From assembly GCF_013168275.1 (NCBI RefSeq), contig NZ_AP019547.1, positions 620,001 to 684,000 of the forward strand: a stretch of 64,000 nt of DNA. The letters run 5' to 3'. The DNA is from Candidatus Nitrotoga sp. AM1P. GTDB taxonomy: Bacteria > Pseudomonadota > Gammaproteobacteria > Burkholderiales > Gallionellaceae. Of the stretch, positions 7,203 through 16,534 are shown one piece after another; positions within the stretch are counted from its first letter, which is position 1; every line of letters starts with the position of its first letter. The notes under the pieces were generated by a model. That model made no database searches. It worked only from the letters and a program-made list of their open reading frames with translations, and was not told the origin of the DNA. The position numbers and the translations under genes were made by a program.

Positions 7203-8057
7203 GATCCACCTCCTGATTAATAAAACGCAAGACGGGGGACTCGGATTAAATCAATTTCCTAAACGGGGTCACCTTGCGATGCCGCCACAGACGGGTCCGC
7301 AGCTTCCCCTGGACCATGTTTTTTGGCGGGGTTAAACCTCCAAGAAGCTGTCGGCCACTGTCCGCGTTCACGCAGTGTACTCGCCAGTGTTTCTATGCAT
7401 AAGGGGCGCGGCAAGCCGGGTGGGCAGTTTTTTTAAAAGCGAGAAGCAAAGCATATTTTTTTAACTACGAACGTCAAAAGCATTTGTCGCTACGCGGCTT
7501 TTTTTATTGACTCACTGTGCAGCACTCCGAATCTGTATCACTCCTGATTTGTCCCGCCCTGTGATATCAGCCCACAGCTTTAAAGCAATGCAATGGGTTG
7601 GTGCGGTCAGCACGGAAGAAACGGTTTTATCGTTTCTGAGTACTGCCACGGCCCATTGCATAACATCGACTATTAAAAGGTTCGTGTAGCGACATACACA
7701 CTGGAAAACGGCGCGTAGCGCTTCAACGCCTCGATGTGGTGTTTTAAAGCTGTGGGCTGATATCACAGGGCGGGACAAATCAGGAGTGATGCAGATAAAA
7801 CGAGCCGAAGTCTGCACCGAGAGGAAATCAAAAACGGGCGGCCAATCTAGGTAGGCATTGTGCTAGAACTACTCGCAGACTCAAAAAAAACAGCAGATTG
7901 ATTTAAAGATTGGGTGAAAAATTTCAGGACACCGCAAAAAACCAAAAAACAAAAACAACTTAATTTAAACTTTTTACAGTGGATATTTCCAATAAAAGCA
8001 GAAATTGCAGGAGATAAAGAAAAACACTAAACTTGACCAACTTTAAAAGGAAGCACA
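7203..8057. other. Gene-poor stretch with inverted repeats between IS remnants
   Basis: This stretch holds the left flank of the IS110 remnant, a large inverted repeat (7531-7796, listed separately) and an AT-rich leader before the coiled-coil pseudogene at 8058. I see no convincing gene. Short frames in the palindrome are antisense images of the repeat arms. Confidence 0.5.
7531..7796. repeat. 54-bp inverted repeat around a fragment of an unknown gene
   Basis: The left arm 7531-7584 and right arm 7742-7796 are reverse complements apart from about one mismatch. They include TGATATCAGCCCACAGC and its complement. Between them, on the minus strand, is a coding-like fragment also present at 4866-4990 in the opposite orientation. 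The arms themselves encode the end of that peptide (WADITGRDKSGVIQI), so the palindrome is an inverted duplication of part of an old gene rather than an IS terminus. Confidence 0.75.
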
Positions 8058-8282
8058 ATGAACGAAAACGTAGAAAACATAGTACTGGAATACTTGCGAG
8101 CAATTAGAAGCGATATAGGAAACATCAAAGCAGATTTCGGAGAAATCAAAATATGCTTGGGCTCCATCGAAATGAGCGTAGGCAGCATTCATACCGATAT
8201 TGCCATCCTACACAACTGAGCAGATAGACTTGATGCAAAAGTTGAACGCATCGAAAAAAGGCTAGAACTAACGACTGCTTAA
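8058..8282 (+). pseudogene. Small coiled-coil protein gene interrupted by TGA
   Basis: ATG at 8058 follows AAAAGGAAGCACA. The frame encodes MNENVENIVLEYLRAIRSDI and then a heptad-rich helix, clearly related to the gene at 565-756. A TGA at 8217-8219 ends it after 53 codons, but the same frame then continues with ADRLDAKVERIEKRLELTTA to TAA at 8280-8282. A single C-to-T change from CGA would explain the stop. The first 53 residues could still be made. A terminator follows. Confidence 0.7.
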
Positions 8283-8307
8283 AATCTATAACCACAAAAA
8301 CAAAAAC

Positions 8308-8328
8308 CCTCTCCGGAGATTTTTTTTA
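8308..8328. terminator. Terminator after the coiled-coil pseudogene
   Basis: TCTCC/GGAGA is a perfect short palindrome followed by eight T. It is related to the terminator at 4806-4826 but with a different loop. Confidence 0.65.
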
Positions 8329-8352
8329 CGCCCTGATTACAAAAAAATTAGA

Positions 8353-9338
8353 TTATTCAAGGTGAAAAGCATTAATAATCCATTCTCAAGCCACAATGGA
8401 CTTGACCATTGGCGCATTGTTCTCGAAAGTATGCAGGGCCACTTCGAGCTGATCCTCCAGTGCATCAAGACTATCGAAGACGCGGTGATGGAAGTGCTTC
8501 TCACGCAATTCATCCCACACATGTTCGACGGGATTGAGCTCAGGCGCATAAGGTGGCAAAGGTAACAGTTTCATGTTCTGTGGTGGTTTGAGTAACCGAC
8601 TGGCGTGCCAGCCGGCGCCATCGAGCACCATTACGATTTTGTCGCTGGGGTGACGCGCGCTCACCTCATCGAGAAACAACTGCATACAGTCGGTATTGAC
8701 GTATGGCAAGATCAAAAAATCAAGCTCTCCACTTTTGGCCTCCACTGCCGCGTACACGTAGGGGTACTCGTGGGTCAGCATCGCTTAGCATAGTGGTCGT
8801 ACGGGCTTGGGAGCCCAACACCGACGCACGTCGTTGATGCGCCCAAAACGCGCCTCATCCTGAAACATCAGTCGGATCGGTTCGTTTTTGGCCCAGCCCT
8901 GACGGATTTCGGCGAGTGTTTGGGGGAGTTTTTTTCCAGTCTGCCTGGGCTACTGGATTGCCTTGCGGATGCCTTTTGTCAGGTGCGAGTTTGCGCCAGT
9001 TGTGCCGATGCAGTCATTTGTACACCGATGACAGCGCCATCTTCCGCCCCAGCGCTATTTCGAGTTGGGGCTTGATCTGGCTGACCATCAAAATACCGCC
9101 CATACGGGCAGACTCCAGGAACGGTTTGAGTAGTTCAGCTTCGCGCTCAGGCAGGGGGGAAGTACTCTCTGTGTCGCCCTCCGCGCACGGACTTACCTTT
9201 ATCGCCTATGGCTCCACCCGCAATGAACTGATTGCGCAAACGGCACGCCCAACCTTTGGACAATCCGATCGTCGTCGCTGAAGCAATGGCTTGGAGTGCG
9301 ATAGCAAGTACATCCTGGCCTCGCGGTAGCCGTGACAT
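8353..9338 (-). pseudogene. IS630-family transposase, several frame breaks
   Basis: The N-terminal helix-turn-helix region starts at ATG 9338 (MSRLPRGQDVLAIALQAIAS). The reading frame then breaks more than once between about 9150 and 8790, where pieces of the linker and the first catalytic region (MFQDEARFGR-type codons near 8860) sit in different frames. The best preserved part, 8386-8781, has VMVLDGAGWHAS and LLPLPPYAPELNPVEHVWDE, the central and C-terminal DDE motifs. It ends at a TGA (8386-8388) where a tryptophan codon is expected; the same frame would otherwise reach TAA at 8353. The copy is inactive. Confidence 0.85.
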
Positions 9339-9480
9339 GAATTACCTCCTCAGTTTTTCAATGTATAATTAGCTATTAAACAGTATATAGTTTATATCAG
9401 TAGCCGTAAGAGCCGATTTTTTAATATTTTAATCGGACTGCAGTAGTGAAAATCGGCTAATGGATTATTTTGGTTAAACA

Positions 9481-9897
9481 CTAGCTCCCCCACCTTAGCC
9501 ACACTCGTAACTGCCGGAAAGATTCAGCATCCAGACTGTCCGGCAAAATAATGATGCTACGCGCTAAGTACTTCTCTTGCGGCAGCACATTCAGTATGGT
9601 GAGAAAAGGAGTAACCAGACTATCGGCCGATACCCGCGTAGTCACTTGATCCCCATTGCGCGCAATCAACAGGATCATGTCTCCGTCCAGCAGTAACGTT
9701 TTGTTAGAGGATAGCGCTAACAACCAGGCATCATGCCATACGTGATACAGCAGGCTAACTAACACAAGCGAGGCCAGCAGTATCTTCGCCCATAATGGCA
9801 AAGCTAATGGAACCAGAACCGCGAGCGTAGCGCCATGCGAGGCAACTAATGCGATTGTAAAATAAATGGAAGGTTGAAGATTAAATTGCCGTTGCAT
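9481..9897 (-). CDS. YgfX-like small membrane protein
   Basis: A 138-residue protein with two adjacent hydrophobic segments (about residues 12-32 and 35-55, around ALPLWAKILLASLVLVSLLY). A soluble C-terminal domain follows with LLLDGDMILLIARNGDQ and SFRQLRVWLRWG at the end. This layout and the terminal RxWLRW motif are typical of the YgfX (CptA) family, inner-membrane proteins described in Escherichia coli as partners of SdhE and as cytoskeleton-affecting toxins. No sdhE lies next to it here. It is the last gene in the rluB direction, 58 bases after rluB. Confidence 0.6.
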   Translation of the reverse strand: MQRQFNLQPSIYFTIALVASHGATLAVLVPLALPLWAKILLASLVLVSLLYHVWHDAWLLALSSNKTLLLDGDMILLIARNGDQVTTRVSADSLVTPFLTILNVLPQEKYLARSIIILPDSLDAESFRQLRVWLRWGS

Positions 9898-9955
9898 GGT
9901 TACTTTTTGACAACTCGAAATATTTTCAAGGAAAAATCAGAGCTTGGCGCCTATT

Positions 9956-10906
9956 TCAGGGGCGCACTTTATTTTTAAACGGTGTTGTGCTACGACGTGA
10001 GTCTGTCTTGCGATGGGGAGCGGCACTCATGTCAGTGCCTATTTTTTTATTTTTATGCCCCGCATCCGTAATTCCATTATCAAATTTTTCGGCCTTGCTT
10101 CCCGTCCATGCAGCGACTTTCTCCGTAACAGGTTTCGATTCCATGCCCACCCAGTCAAGAATTTGACTCACCTCTCCTGTACCGAGTTCTGCCAGCGTGC
10201 CTCGCTTCAAGCGAGGCGGCAGGTTAACGATGCCGAAGCGTACACGTATTAAACGGCTAATGGGCAAACCTAATGCTTCGAAAGTACGACGCACAATACG
10301 ATTGCGCCCTTCCTTCAACATCAGGCGATACCAGTGGTTGTAGCCCTCCCCTCCTTCGTCGGTAAGCCTCTCGAACTTCACCGGGCCATCCTCCAAGGTG
10401 ATTCCTTCCTTCACCATCTGCTCCATCTGCTCATCACTCATACTGCCCTGCACGCGCACAGCGTATTCGCGTTCCACTTCAAAGCGCGGGTGCATTAGTC
10501 GGTTAGCCAGATCACCAGAGGTCGTAAAAATCAACAACCCACTGGTATTAAAATCGAGCCGCCCAATGGCAACCCATTTCATGCTTCGCAACTTAGGTAA
10601 TTTGTCGAACACGTTTGCACGCTTTTCTGGATCATCGCGACTAACAATCTCGCCTTCCTGCTTGTGATACAGCAATACACGCGGCAAATTATTGTTACTT
10701 GTTCTAATATTAACAATGCGCTTGTCGGCACGCACCACGTCATCTTCGGTCACACGCATACCCAGCGTCGCTACTTCTCCGTTCACCGTTATGCGCCCAG
10801 CGGAAATCCATTCTTCCATAGTACGACGGGAACCCAAGCCGACCTGCGCCAATACCTTCTGCAAGCGCTCGCCTTGTTGTTCTGGTTGCTTTGCATGTTC
10901 ATTCAT
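9956..10906 (-). CDS. rluB: 23S rRNA pseudouridine synthase B
   Basis: RluB converts U2605 of 23S rRNA to pseudouridine. The protein has an N-terminal S4 RNA-binding domain ([20 protein letters not shown]) and the RsuA-type catalytic motif [20 protein letters not shown], whose Asp is the nucleophile. Later comes the conserved [16 protein letters not shown]. The last 70 residues are a basic, disordered tail, as usual in this family. Start at ATG 10906 overlaps the recR stop by 4 bases, so it is translated from the dnaX-ybaB-recR transcript. In many bacteria rluB follows scpAB; here it does not. Confidence 0.93.
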   Translation of the reverse strand: MNEHAKQPEQQGERLQKVLAQVGLGSRRTMEEWISAGRITVNGEVATLGMRVTEDDVVRADKRIVNIRTSNNNLPRVLLYHKQEGEIVSRDDPEKRANVFDKLPKLRSMKWVAIGRLDFNTSGLLIFTTSGDLANRLMHPRFEVEREYAVRVQGSMSDEQMEQMVKEGITLEDGPVKFERLTDEGGEGYNHWYRLMLKEGRNRIVRRTFEALGLPISRLIRVRFGIVNLPPRLKRGTLAELGTGEVSQILDWVGMESKPVTEKVAAWTGSKAEKFDNGITDAGHKNKKIGTDMSAAPHRKTDSRRSTTPFKNKVRP

Positions 10907-11502
10907 CCTGTAACCTCTCGTCTTTCCAGCACAGCTTGCGCCAGCGTACCGCTATCCACATGTTCCAGTTCGCCACCCACTGGCAGCCCGCGCGCGATGC
11001 GCGACACTTTAATGCCCTGCGCGCATAGCAAGATAGTAATGTAGTGTGCAGTGGCATCACCTTCTACGGTGAAATTAGTGGCAAGTATCACTTCGCATGT
11101 ATTTTCCTGTGCCCGCCTAACCAGCCGTTCAAGGTGCAATTCACGCGGGCCGATGCCATCCAGTGGAGAAAGCCGTCCCATCAGCACAAAATACATACCG
11201 CGATAGCACTGCGCCTGTTCCATCATGAGCAAGTCGGCTGGCATCTCCACCACACACAGCAGGCTAGTATCACGCTTGGGCGAACGGCACAAAGCGCAAA
11301 TTTCTTCTTCGGAAAAATTATTACACTTGGCACAATGATGGATGTTTTCCACAGCATGTCCAAGCGCTCGTGCTAGACGCAATGCGCCTGGTTTGTCGCG
11401 TTGCAGCAAATGGTATGCCATACGCTGTGCAGATTTCGGTCCAACACCGGGCAGACAGCGCAAGGCGGCTATCATTTCTTCCAGACTGGAAAGTGTGTTC
11501 AT
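10903..11502 (-). CDS. recR: Recombination protein RecR
   Basis: RecR works with RecF and RecO to load RecA on gapped DNA. The 199-residue protein has the N-terminal helix-hairpin-helix ([20 protein letters not shown]), the four-cysteine zinc finger ([18 protein letters not shown]) and the Toprim domain starting around [15 protein letters not shown]. Length is normal. It lies between ybaB and rluB in the classic dnaX-ybaB-recR order and overlaps rluB by 4 bases. Confidence 0.95.
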   Translation of the reverse strand: MNTLSSLEEMIAALRCLPGVGPKSAQRMAYHLLQRDKPGALRLARALGHAVENIHHCAKCNNFSEEEICALCRSPKRDTSLLCVVEMPADLLMMEQAQCYRGMYFVLMGRLSPLDGIGPRELHLERLVRRAQENTCEVILATNFTVEGDATAHYITILLCAQGIKVSRIARGLPVGGELEHVDSGTLAQAVLERREVTG

Positions 11503-11527
11503 CCAGATACTAAAAACATTAGGGTAT

Positions 11528-11854
11528 TCAGAATGGCAAACTCATGCCGGGCGGCAGATTCATGCCCGCTGTGAAGCCACCCATTTTTTGTTGGGTCACT
11601 GCAGCCACCTGCTTCATCGCATCATTCATTGCCGCCACGATCAAATCTTCCAGCATTTCCTTATCGTCGGATAACAAACTGTTATCCAGCATCACGCGGC
11701 GCACATCATGGGCACAGGTCATAACCACTTTTACCATGCCGGAACCGGCTTGACCTTCTACCTCGACTGTAGCGAGCTCGTCCTGCGCCTTTTTCATGTT
11801 CTGTTGCATCTGCTGGGCTTGTTTCATCATCCCGGCCAATCCGCCCTTCATCAT
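11528..11854 (-). CDS. ybaB: Nucleoid-associated protein YbaB/EbfC
   Basis: A 108-residue protein of the YbaB/EbfC family, which binds DNA as a tweezer-shaped dimer. The family features are the glutamine- and methionine-rich first helix ([20 protein letters not shown]), the central strands [20 protein letters not shown], and the helix [20 protein letters not shown]. It sits between dnaX (18 bases upstream) and recR (25 bases downstream), the conserved order. AAGGAGGGTACAGAC before the ATG is a strong ribosome-binding site. Confidence 0.95.
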   Translation of the reverse strand: MMKGGLAGMMKQAQQMQQNMKKAQDELATVEVEGQAGSGMVKVVMTCAHDVRRVMLDNSLLSDDKEMLEDLIVAAMNDAMKQVAAVTQQKMGGFTAGMNLPPGMSLPF

Positions 11855-11872
11855 GTCTGTACCCTCCTTAAT

Positions 11873-13498
11873 TTATTGTATTGATTTGATCGTTTCTTCA
11901 AGTATCTGAGCGCCTAATTGTGCCTGTGCTTCACGCACAAATGGGTCTTGCATAATGGCCTCAACTGCGTGCTGCTGACGTGTCTGTTTCACTTGCTGTT
12001 CAACTGCGGCTGGGGTGGCCACGTTGTTCACACCTAACGTAACCGACAATCGCACTGGCTGAACGAAATAGTCGGTAAGAGCGGCCTGCAATTTTTCCTG
12101 GGCCATTTTATTGGTCAACAAATGTTTGTGCTGCGGTGCTAAAACTAAAGTTAACCGTCCCTCAACAAAACTTTCCAGCGTGCAATGCTTCGCCAATTCA
12201 CGTGCCATACCTTGCACATTCAGTTGTGCCAATAATGTGCTCCAATCAAGTGTCACCGAAGTAGTTTCTACCGGATTGACTGGTGGTGAAATAGTCTGAA
12301 TAGGTTGCAGTTGTGATTGCGGCTTTGGCTGTGGCGCAGGTATCGCAGTAGCTTGAGCCACTGGCAATGTCGCCACTTCAACTGTGCGCTGTTCCGACAT
12401 CGCCTTGGCGCCAGCTGGCCTGAATGCCAACATGCGTAACAACGTCATGGTGAAACCAGCATACTCATCAGGCGCAAGGTCAATTTCATTTCGCCCGTGT
12501 ATGGCAATCTGATAATACAACTGAATTTCCTCCGCGCTAAAACTCTGCGCCAGTTCCAGTAAGCGCATTCGCTCCGGCTCATCTTCTGGAATGGCTTGCG
12601 GCACCGTTTGCGCCAGAGCAACACGATGCAACAGAGTCGCCAAGTCTTGCAAGGCAGCATCAAACGCCAAGCTGCGGCTTTGCATATCGTCAGCTATACG
12701 CAGCAAACCGACTCCGTCTCGCGCCAGCAAAGTTTGCAATACGTCATACAGATAACTCTGGTCGATCGCGCCTAACATATTACGAACCGTCGTCTCATCG
12801 ATTTTGGAATCGGAATAGGCAATGGCTTGATCGAGCAAGCTTAGCGCATCGCGCATACTGCCCTGCGCCGCACGGGCCAGCAATGCCAGCGCTGCGATTT
12901 CAAACGTGATGTCTTCCTGCCCCAGCACATACTCCAAGTGTGCGACGATTAACGCAGGCGGCAACTGTTTCAGATTGAATTGCAAGCAGCGCGACAGAAC
13001 AGTGACGGGGATTTTTTGCGGGTCAGTTGTGGCGAGAATAAATTTGACGTGCGCGGGCGGCTCTTCCAATGTTTTTAACATTGAGTTGAAGGCCGCCTTG
13101 GAAAGCATATGTACTTCATCAATCAGATAAACTTTGTAGCGTCCCAATGTGGGCAGATATTGGGCGTTATCCAGTACTTCGCGCATATTATCAATGCCGG
13201 TATTAGAGGCCGCATCCAATTCAATGAGATCAACAAAACGTCCACTGTCGATTTCCGTGCAAGCGCTACAAATTCCACACGGTGTGGCGGTAATGCCGCT
13301 GATACAATTCAAAGATTTTGCAAAAATGCGCGCGATGGTAGTTTTGCCTACGCCGCGCGTGCCAGTGAACAAATAGGCGTGATGTAAACGATTTTGTGTC
13401 AGCGCATTGCTTAATGCCTGCACAACATGCTTCTGCCCCGCCAATTGCGCGAAGATCTTAGGTCGCCATTTGCGCGCTAGAACAGAAGTTACTGACAA
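11873..13498 (-). CDS. dnaX: DNA polymerase III subunit gamma/tau
   Basis: DnaX is the ATPase of the clamp loader. Visible motifs are the start VLARKWRPKIFAQLAGQKHV, Walker A GTRGVGKTT, the zinc-binding cysteines in CISGITATPCGICSAC, Walker B YLIDEVHML and sensor SRC (LSRCLQFNL). A proline- and glutamine-rich linker follows near residue 390, then a tau-type C-terminal domain. Total is 541 residues, shorter than enterobacterial tau. The only plausible start is TTG at 13498; no ATG precedes the conserved VLARKWRP, and no clear ribosome-binding site is visible. I saw no obvious A-rich frameshift site for making gamma. Confidence 0.93.
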   Translation of the reverse strand: MSVTSVLARKWRPKIFAQLAGQKHVVQALSNALTQNRLHHAYLFTGTRGVGKTTIARIFAKSLNCISGITATPCGICSACTEIDSGRFVDLIELDAASNTGIDNMREVLDNAQYLPTLGRYKVYLIDEVHMLSKAAFNSMLKTLEEPPAHVKFILATTDPQKIPVTVLSRCLQFNLKQLPPALIVAHLEYVLGQEDITFEIAALALLARAAQGSMRDALSLLDQAIAYSDSKIDETTVRNMLGAIDQSYLYDVLQTLLARDGVGLLRIADDMQSRSLAFDAALQDLATLLHRVALAQTVPQAIPEDEPERMRLLELAQSFSAEEIQLYYQIAIHGRNEIDLAPDEYAGFTMTLLRMLAFRPAGAKAMSEQRTVEVATLPVAQATAIPAPQPKPQSQLQPIQTISPPVNPVETTSVTLDWSTLLAQLNVQGMARELAKHCTLESFVEGRLTLVLAPQHKHLLTNKMAQEKLQAALTDYFVQPVRLSVTLGVNNVATPAAVEQQVKQTRQQHAVEAIMQDPFVREAQAQLGAQILEETIKSIQ

Positions 13499-13511
13499 AA
13501 TTTACGTTGTC

Positions 13512-14042
13512 TCAAAAATGGTAGGCAAGGCGAATTTGGCTAAAATTAATGCCTGGATTTGGGTGCTTAATTGAACCATTAGATAGATGCTGAAAACGAT
13601 AGCCTAGATCGAACTGCTTCCGATCCCCGAAACGCAGGCCTGCGCCGAGATGATCACCGAATTGAAAAGCGGTACTAAATCTACGGTCGGCATTGATATG
13701 AATATCGGAAATCAGATGAACTCCAATCCCTGCTTCCAGGTAAGGCGCCAAGCCGGAAAGATTTTTCTGTTGCAGACGAAACACCGGAGTAAAACCGATA
13801 TCCGTAATGTTGTGATTACTGCCCGCACTGTTTTGGCCGTTCCACCGTCCAGCTGAAGCTTCCCAATAGCCAGTCACCAACCAGTTGCCATCGGTAAACC
13901 ACTTCTTTTGCCAATTCCATTGGGCGCCGATACGCGCCATATTGGTTTTATCGCCACTTCCAATCTCAGCGGAAACACCATCTATGGCCCACACATTCCC
14001 ATTTAACAATAACGCACCGATCAGTACACAGATCTTTTTCAT
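13512..14042 (-). CDS. pagL: Lipid A 3-O-deacylase (PagL-type) outer-membrane enzyme
   Basis: PagL removes the 3-O acyl chain of lipid A in the outer membrane. I start it at ATG 14042 because MKKICVLIGALLLNGNVWA is a clean signal peptide; the open frame upstream runs into the RNA gene. The mature 160 residues form the expected eight-strand barrel. The family signature DLGYRFQHLSNGSIKHPNPG carries the catalytic His-Ser pair (HLSN) near the C-terminus, which ends in the aromatic barrel residue YHF. It lies 13 bases upstream of dnaX and just downstream of the SRP RNA, an unusual insertion in this conserved neighbourhood. Confidence 0.85.
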   Translation of the reverse strand: MKKICVLIGALLLNGNVWAIDGVSAEIGSGDKTNMARIGAQWNWQKKWFTDGNWLVTGYWEASAGRWNGQNSAGSNHNITDIGFTPVFRLQQKNLSGLAPYLEAGIGVHLISDIHINADRRFSTAFQFGDHLGAGLRFGDRKQFDLGYRFQHLSNGSIKHPNPGINFSQIRLAYHF

Positions 14043-14066
14043 TGTCACTCCAGCTCCGAATAAGGA

Positions 14067-14162
14067 GGCGAGCCTTATCCCCGGCACTTGCAGTAAATGG
14101 TTATGGCTGCTTCCTTCCGGATCTGACCAGGTTCACCACCTTGCAATGCGGGGAGGCCCGCC
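14067..14162 (-). ncRNA. ffs: Signal recognition particle RNA (4.5S RNA)
   Basis: The minus strand contains the conserved SRP hairpin with CAGATCCGGAAGGAAGCAGCC, whose two internal loops bind Ffh. The ends pair over nine bases (GGCGGGCCT with AAGGCTCGCC), which sets the boundaries given here at about 96 bases. It recruits Ffh and FtsY for membrane protein targeting. Position close to dnaX is common in proteobacteria. Confidence 0.93.
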
Positions 14163-14349
14163 AATTCTTTCAAGTTATCCAACAGCCTGCTGCGTAATAC
14201 CAAGACGGCGTTACTAAGCCATTAAAAATACTAATGTATTTGTATACAATGCACATTCAAATTTCATCCTTAAATGCACATTGTCCTGATGATACTTTCT
14301 ACGGCTATTGAACCACTTATTATTTTGTAATAATACTATCAAATGAATC

Positions 14350-14367
14350 GGCTGGCAAAATCCAGCC
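14350..14367. terminator. Hairpin after gnd
   Basis: GGCTGG, six-base loop, CCAGCC, followed by TTGTTT on the plus strand. It lies about 60 bases beyond the gnd stop, between gnd and the SRP RNA gene. The weak T-run makes it a possible rather than certain terminator. Confidence 0.4.
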
Positions 14368-14425
14368 TTGTTTAATGTGGTATGAGTCTGAACGATAGCT
14401 GCATTTCCAACGAAGGATGAGCCTG

Positions 14426-15436
14426 CTAGTGTTTCTCATGATGCCCGCCGAATTCATAGCGCAAGGCAGACAACAATTTGTTGCCGTAATCTGCTTCTCC
14501 GCGCGAGTTAAAGCGATCAAATAATGCGGCGGTCAGAACCGGCGCGGGCGTACCTGATTCGATAGCGGCGATGCTAGTCCAGCGTCCTTCACCGGAGTCC
14601 GACACCTTACCGCCAAACCCTTCCAGGTTCGGATCGACTTGCAACGCATGTGCGGTCAAATCAAGTAACCAGGAACTCACCACGCTGCCGCGCCGCCATA
14701 ACTCAGCTACTTCGGCCACGTTAATATCGTAGCGGAACGCTTCCGGCTCGCGTAACGGGGTGGTTTCTGCATCCACCCTATGTGACAGGTTACCAACATT
14801 GGCATGACGCAATAGATTGAAACCTTCGGCATAGGCGGCCATCATGCCGTATTCAATACCATTATGAACCATCTTGACGAAGTGCCCGGCTCCCTCGGGC
14901 CCGCAGTGCAGATAGCCGATCTCGGCCGTGCTCGGCTGCCCGTTGCGTCCTTCGGTGCGCGGTGCAGTTTCCACACCTGGCGCCAGTGCAGCAAAGATGG
15001 GTTGCAAGTGCGCAACCGTGTGTTGCTGGCCACCAATCATCAGGCAATAACCGCGCTCCAGCCCCCAAGTCCCGCCGCTGACCCCCACATCCGTATAATG
15101 GATGGACTGCGCCGACAGATTCTTTGCGCGGACGATGTCGTCCTTATAATAGGAATTACCGCCATCAATAATGATATCGTCCGCGCTTAACAACGGGGTC
15201 AATTCTGTGATGCTGGCATCCACCACCGCCGCGGGCAACATTAACCAGATGGCGCGCGGTACACTCAACTTATTCACAAAATCCTGCACGCTGACAGCAG
15301 GTGTCATACCCTCGTTTGCCAGTGCTTGTACTGCTTCGCTGCTGCGATCAAACACGACACATTGATGTCCAGCGCGCTGCAAACGACGAACCATGTTTGC
15401 ACCCATACGTCCCAACCCTATCATTCCAATCTGCAT
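14426..15436 (-). CDS. gnd: 6-phosphogluconate dehydrogenase, decarboxylating (short, NAD-type)
   Basis: Oxidises 6-phosphogluconate to ribulose 5-phosphate and CO2. The Rossmann motif is at the very start (IGMIGLGRMGANMVRRLQRA). Next comes the substrate region IDGGNSYYKDD and DVGVSGGTWGLERGYCLMIG, and the catalytic KMVHNGIEYGMM. At 336 residues it belongs to the short form (YqeC/GndA type), usually NAD-preferring, rather than the 470-residue NADP enzyme. It ends the tal-zwf-glk-gnd cluster, supplying the third step after Zwf. No separate 6-phosphogluconolactonase (pgl) gene is in the cluster. Confidence 0.9.
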   Translation of the reverse strand: MQIGMIGLGRMGANMVRRLQRAGHQCVVFDRSSEAVQALANEGMTPAVSVQDFVNKLSVPRAIWLMLPAAVVDASITELTPLLSADDIIIDGGNSYYKDDIVRAKNLSAQSIHYTDVGVSGGTWGLERGYCLMIGGQQHTVAHLQPIFAALAPGVETAPRTEGRNGQPSTAEIGYLHCGPEGAGHFVKMVHNGIEYGMMAAYAEGFNLLRHANVGNLSHRVDAETTPLREPEAFRYDINVAEVAELWRRGSVVSSWLLDLTAHALQVDPNLEGFGGKVSDSGEGRWTSIAAIESGTPAPVLTAALFDRFNSRGEADYGNKLLSALRYEFGGHHEKH

Positions 15437-15525
15437 TATTTACTCCTCTAATAAAATAAATTTTTTTGTGCTCTGAGTTCAGACATTAAGACCAACCTTA
15501 AGATATTCGGCACGGTGAAAGCCGT

Positions 15526-16533
15526 TCAAACTATCTTTTCAGCATGGTGTGCGGCAAACAAGGCCGGGCCATACAATGCCGCGCGATCATTCAGAATCAC
15601 TTTGACCGGCATCGCCGCCAGTAGCGGTCGCATCCGCCCTTTGTCGAGAAAGGCATTGAGGAAATCACCCGTCTGCAACAATGGTAATATTTTCGGTGCG
15701 ATACCACCGCCAATATAGAGGCCGCCACGGCTCATCACTTTGAGTGCCAGATTGCCGGCTTCCGCGCCATACAAGCTGACGAATAATTGCATCGTCTCCA
15801 CGCATACTGCATCGCTGTTTGCCAGTGCCGCAGCGGAAATTGCTGCCGCTGCATCTATATTACGCATCTCTTCCGCTAGCCACACTGGGGTCGATGCATG
15901 CCGGTAGTCAAGCAAGAATGCATACAGATCAAGCAGCCCCATGCCGGAAACGACACGCTCCCAACTGACATGTCCTCTCATGTTCTCAGAATGGCGTTGT
16001 TGTAAATGTCTTAGCAAGGCAAATTCCAGGGTGTTGCGCGGACTGAACGTGGCGTGTCCGCCTTCCGTGGCGAAGGGGCGATATGATTGTCCGTCCCAAT
16101 ATAAACCCGCCTCGCCCAAACCCGTCCCGGCAGCGATCACCGCCGCATTACCCAGCACTTCGGGCGCCCCCGCTTGCAGCGTCAATAAATCAGCATCGCC
16201 TAGCGCGGGCAAACCATAAGCTGTGGCCTCTAAATCATTCAGCAGATGGCAGCGCAAAAAACCGAAGCGTTGGCGCAGTGCGGCGGCATCGATCCGCCAC
16301 GGCAAATTAGTCGCTTGCGCCACGCCATTTTGCACCTGCCCGGCAATGCCAAAAGTCGCATCGTCAACGTGATTACCCGATGACAAAAATTCACTTAGCA
16401 ACGTTTCAAAAGTGTCATAGCGCTGGCTGGGATAACTAAGTTCGTGGAGGATGACAACGTCACTCCCGTTCACCTCGACTAACGCCAAACGGGTTTTGGT
16501 ACCGCCGATATCACCGGTAAGGATAGATCCCAT
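15526..16533 (-). CDS. glk: Glucokinase
   Basis: Phosphorylates glucose with ATP to glucose 6-phosphate, the substrate of Zwf encoded just upstream. The N-terminal ATP-binding motif is LTGDIGGTKTRLALVEV; further on are VIAAGTGLGEAGLYW and the substrate-binding ATEGGHATFSP. I chose the ATG at 16533, one base after the zwf stop, with GAGG nine bases upstream. A TTG at 16548 with AGGAGG five bases before it is an alternative that would overlap zwf. Glucokinase family (ROK-unrelated, Escherichia coli Glk type), normal length. Confidence 0.9.
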   Translation of the reverse strand: MGSILTGDIGGTKTRLALVEVNGSDVVILHELSYPSQRYDTFETLLSEFLSSGNHVDDATFGIAGQVQNGVAQATNLPWRIDAAALRQRFGFLRCHLLNDLEATAYGLPALGDADLLTLQAGAPEVLGNAAVIAAGTGLGEAGLYWDGQSYRPFATEGGHATFSPRNTLEFALLRHLQQRHSENMRGHVSWERVVSGMGLLDLYAFLLDYRHASTPVWLAEEMRNIDAAAAISAAALANSDAVCVETMQLFVSLYGAEAGNLALKVMSRGGLYIGGGIAPKILPLLQTGDFLNAFLDKGRMRPLLAAMPVKVILNDRAALYGPALFAAHHAEKIV

Positions 16534-16534
16534 T

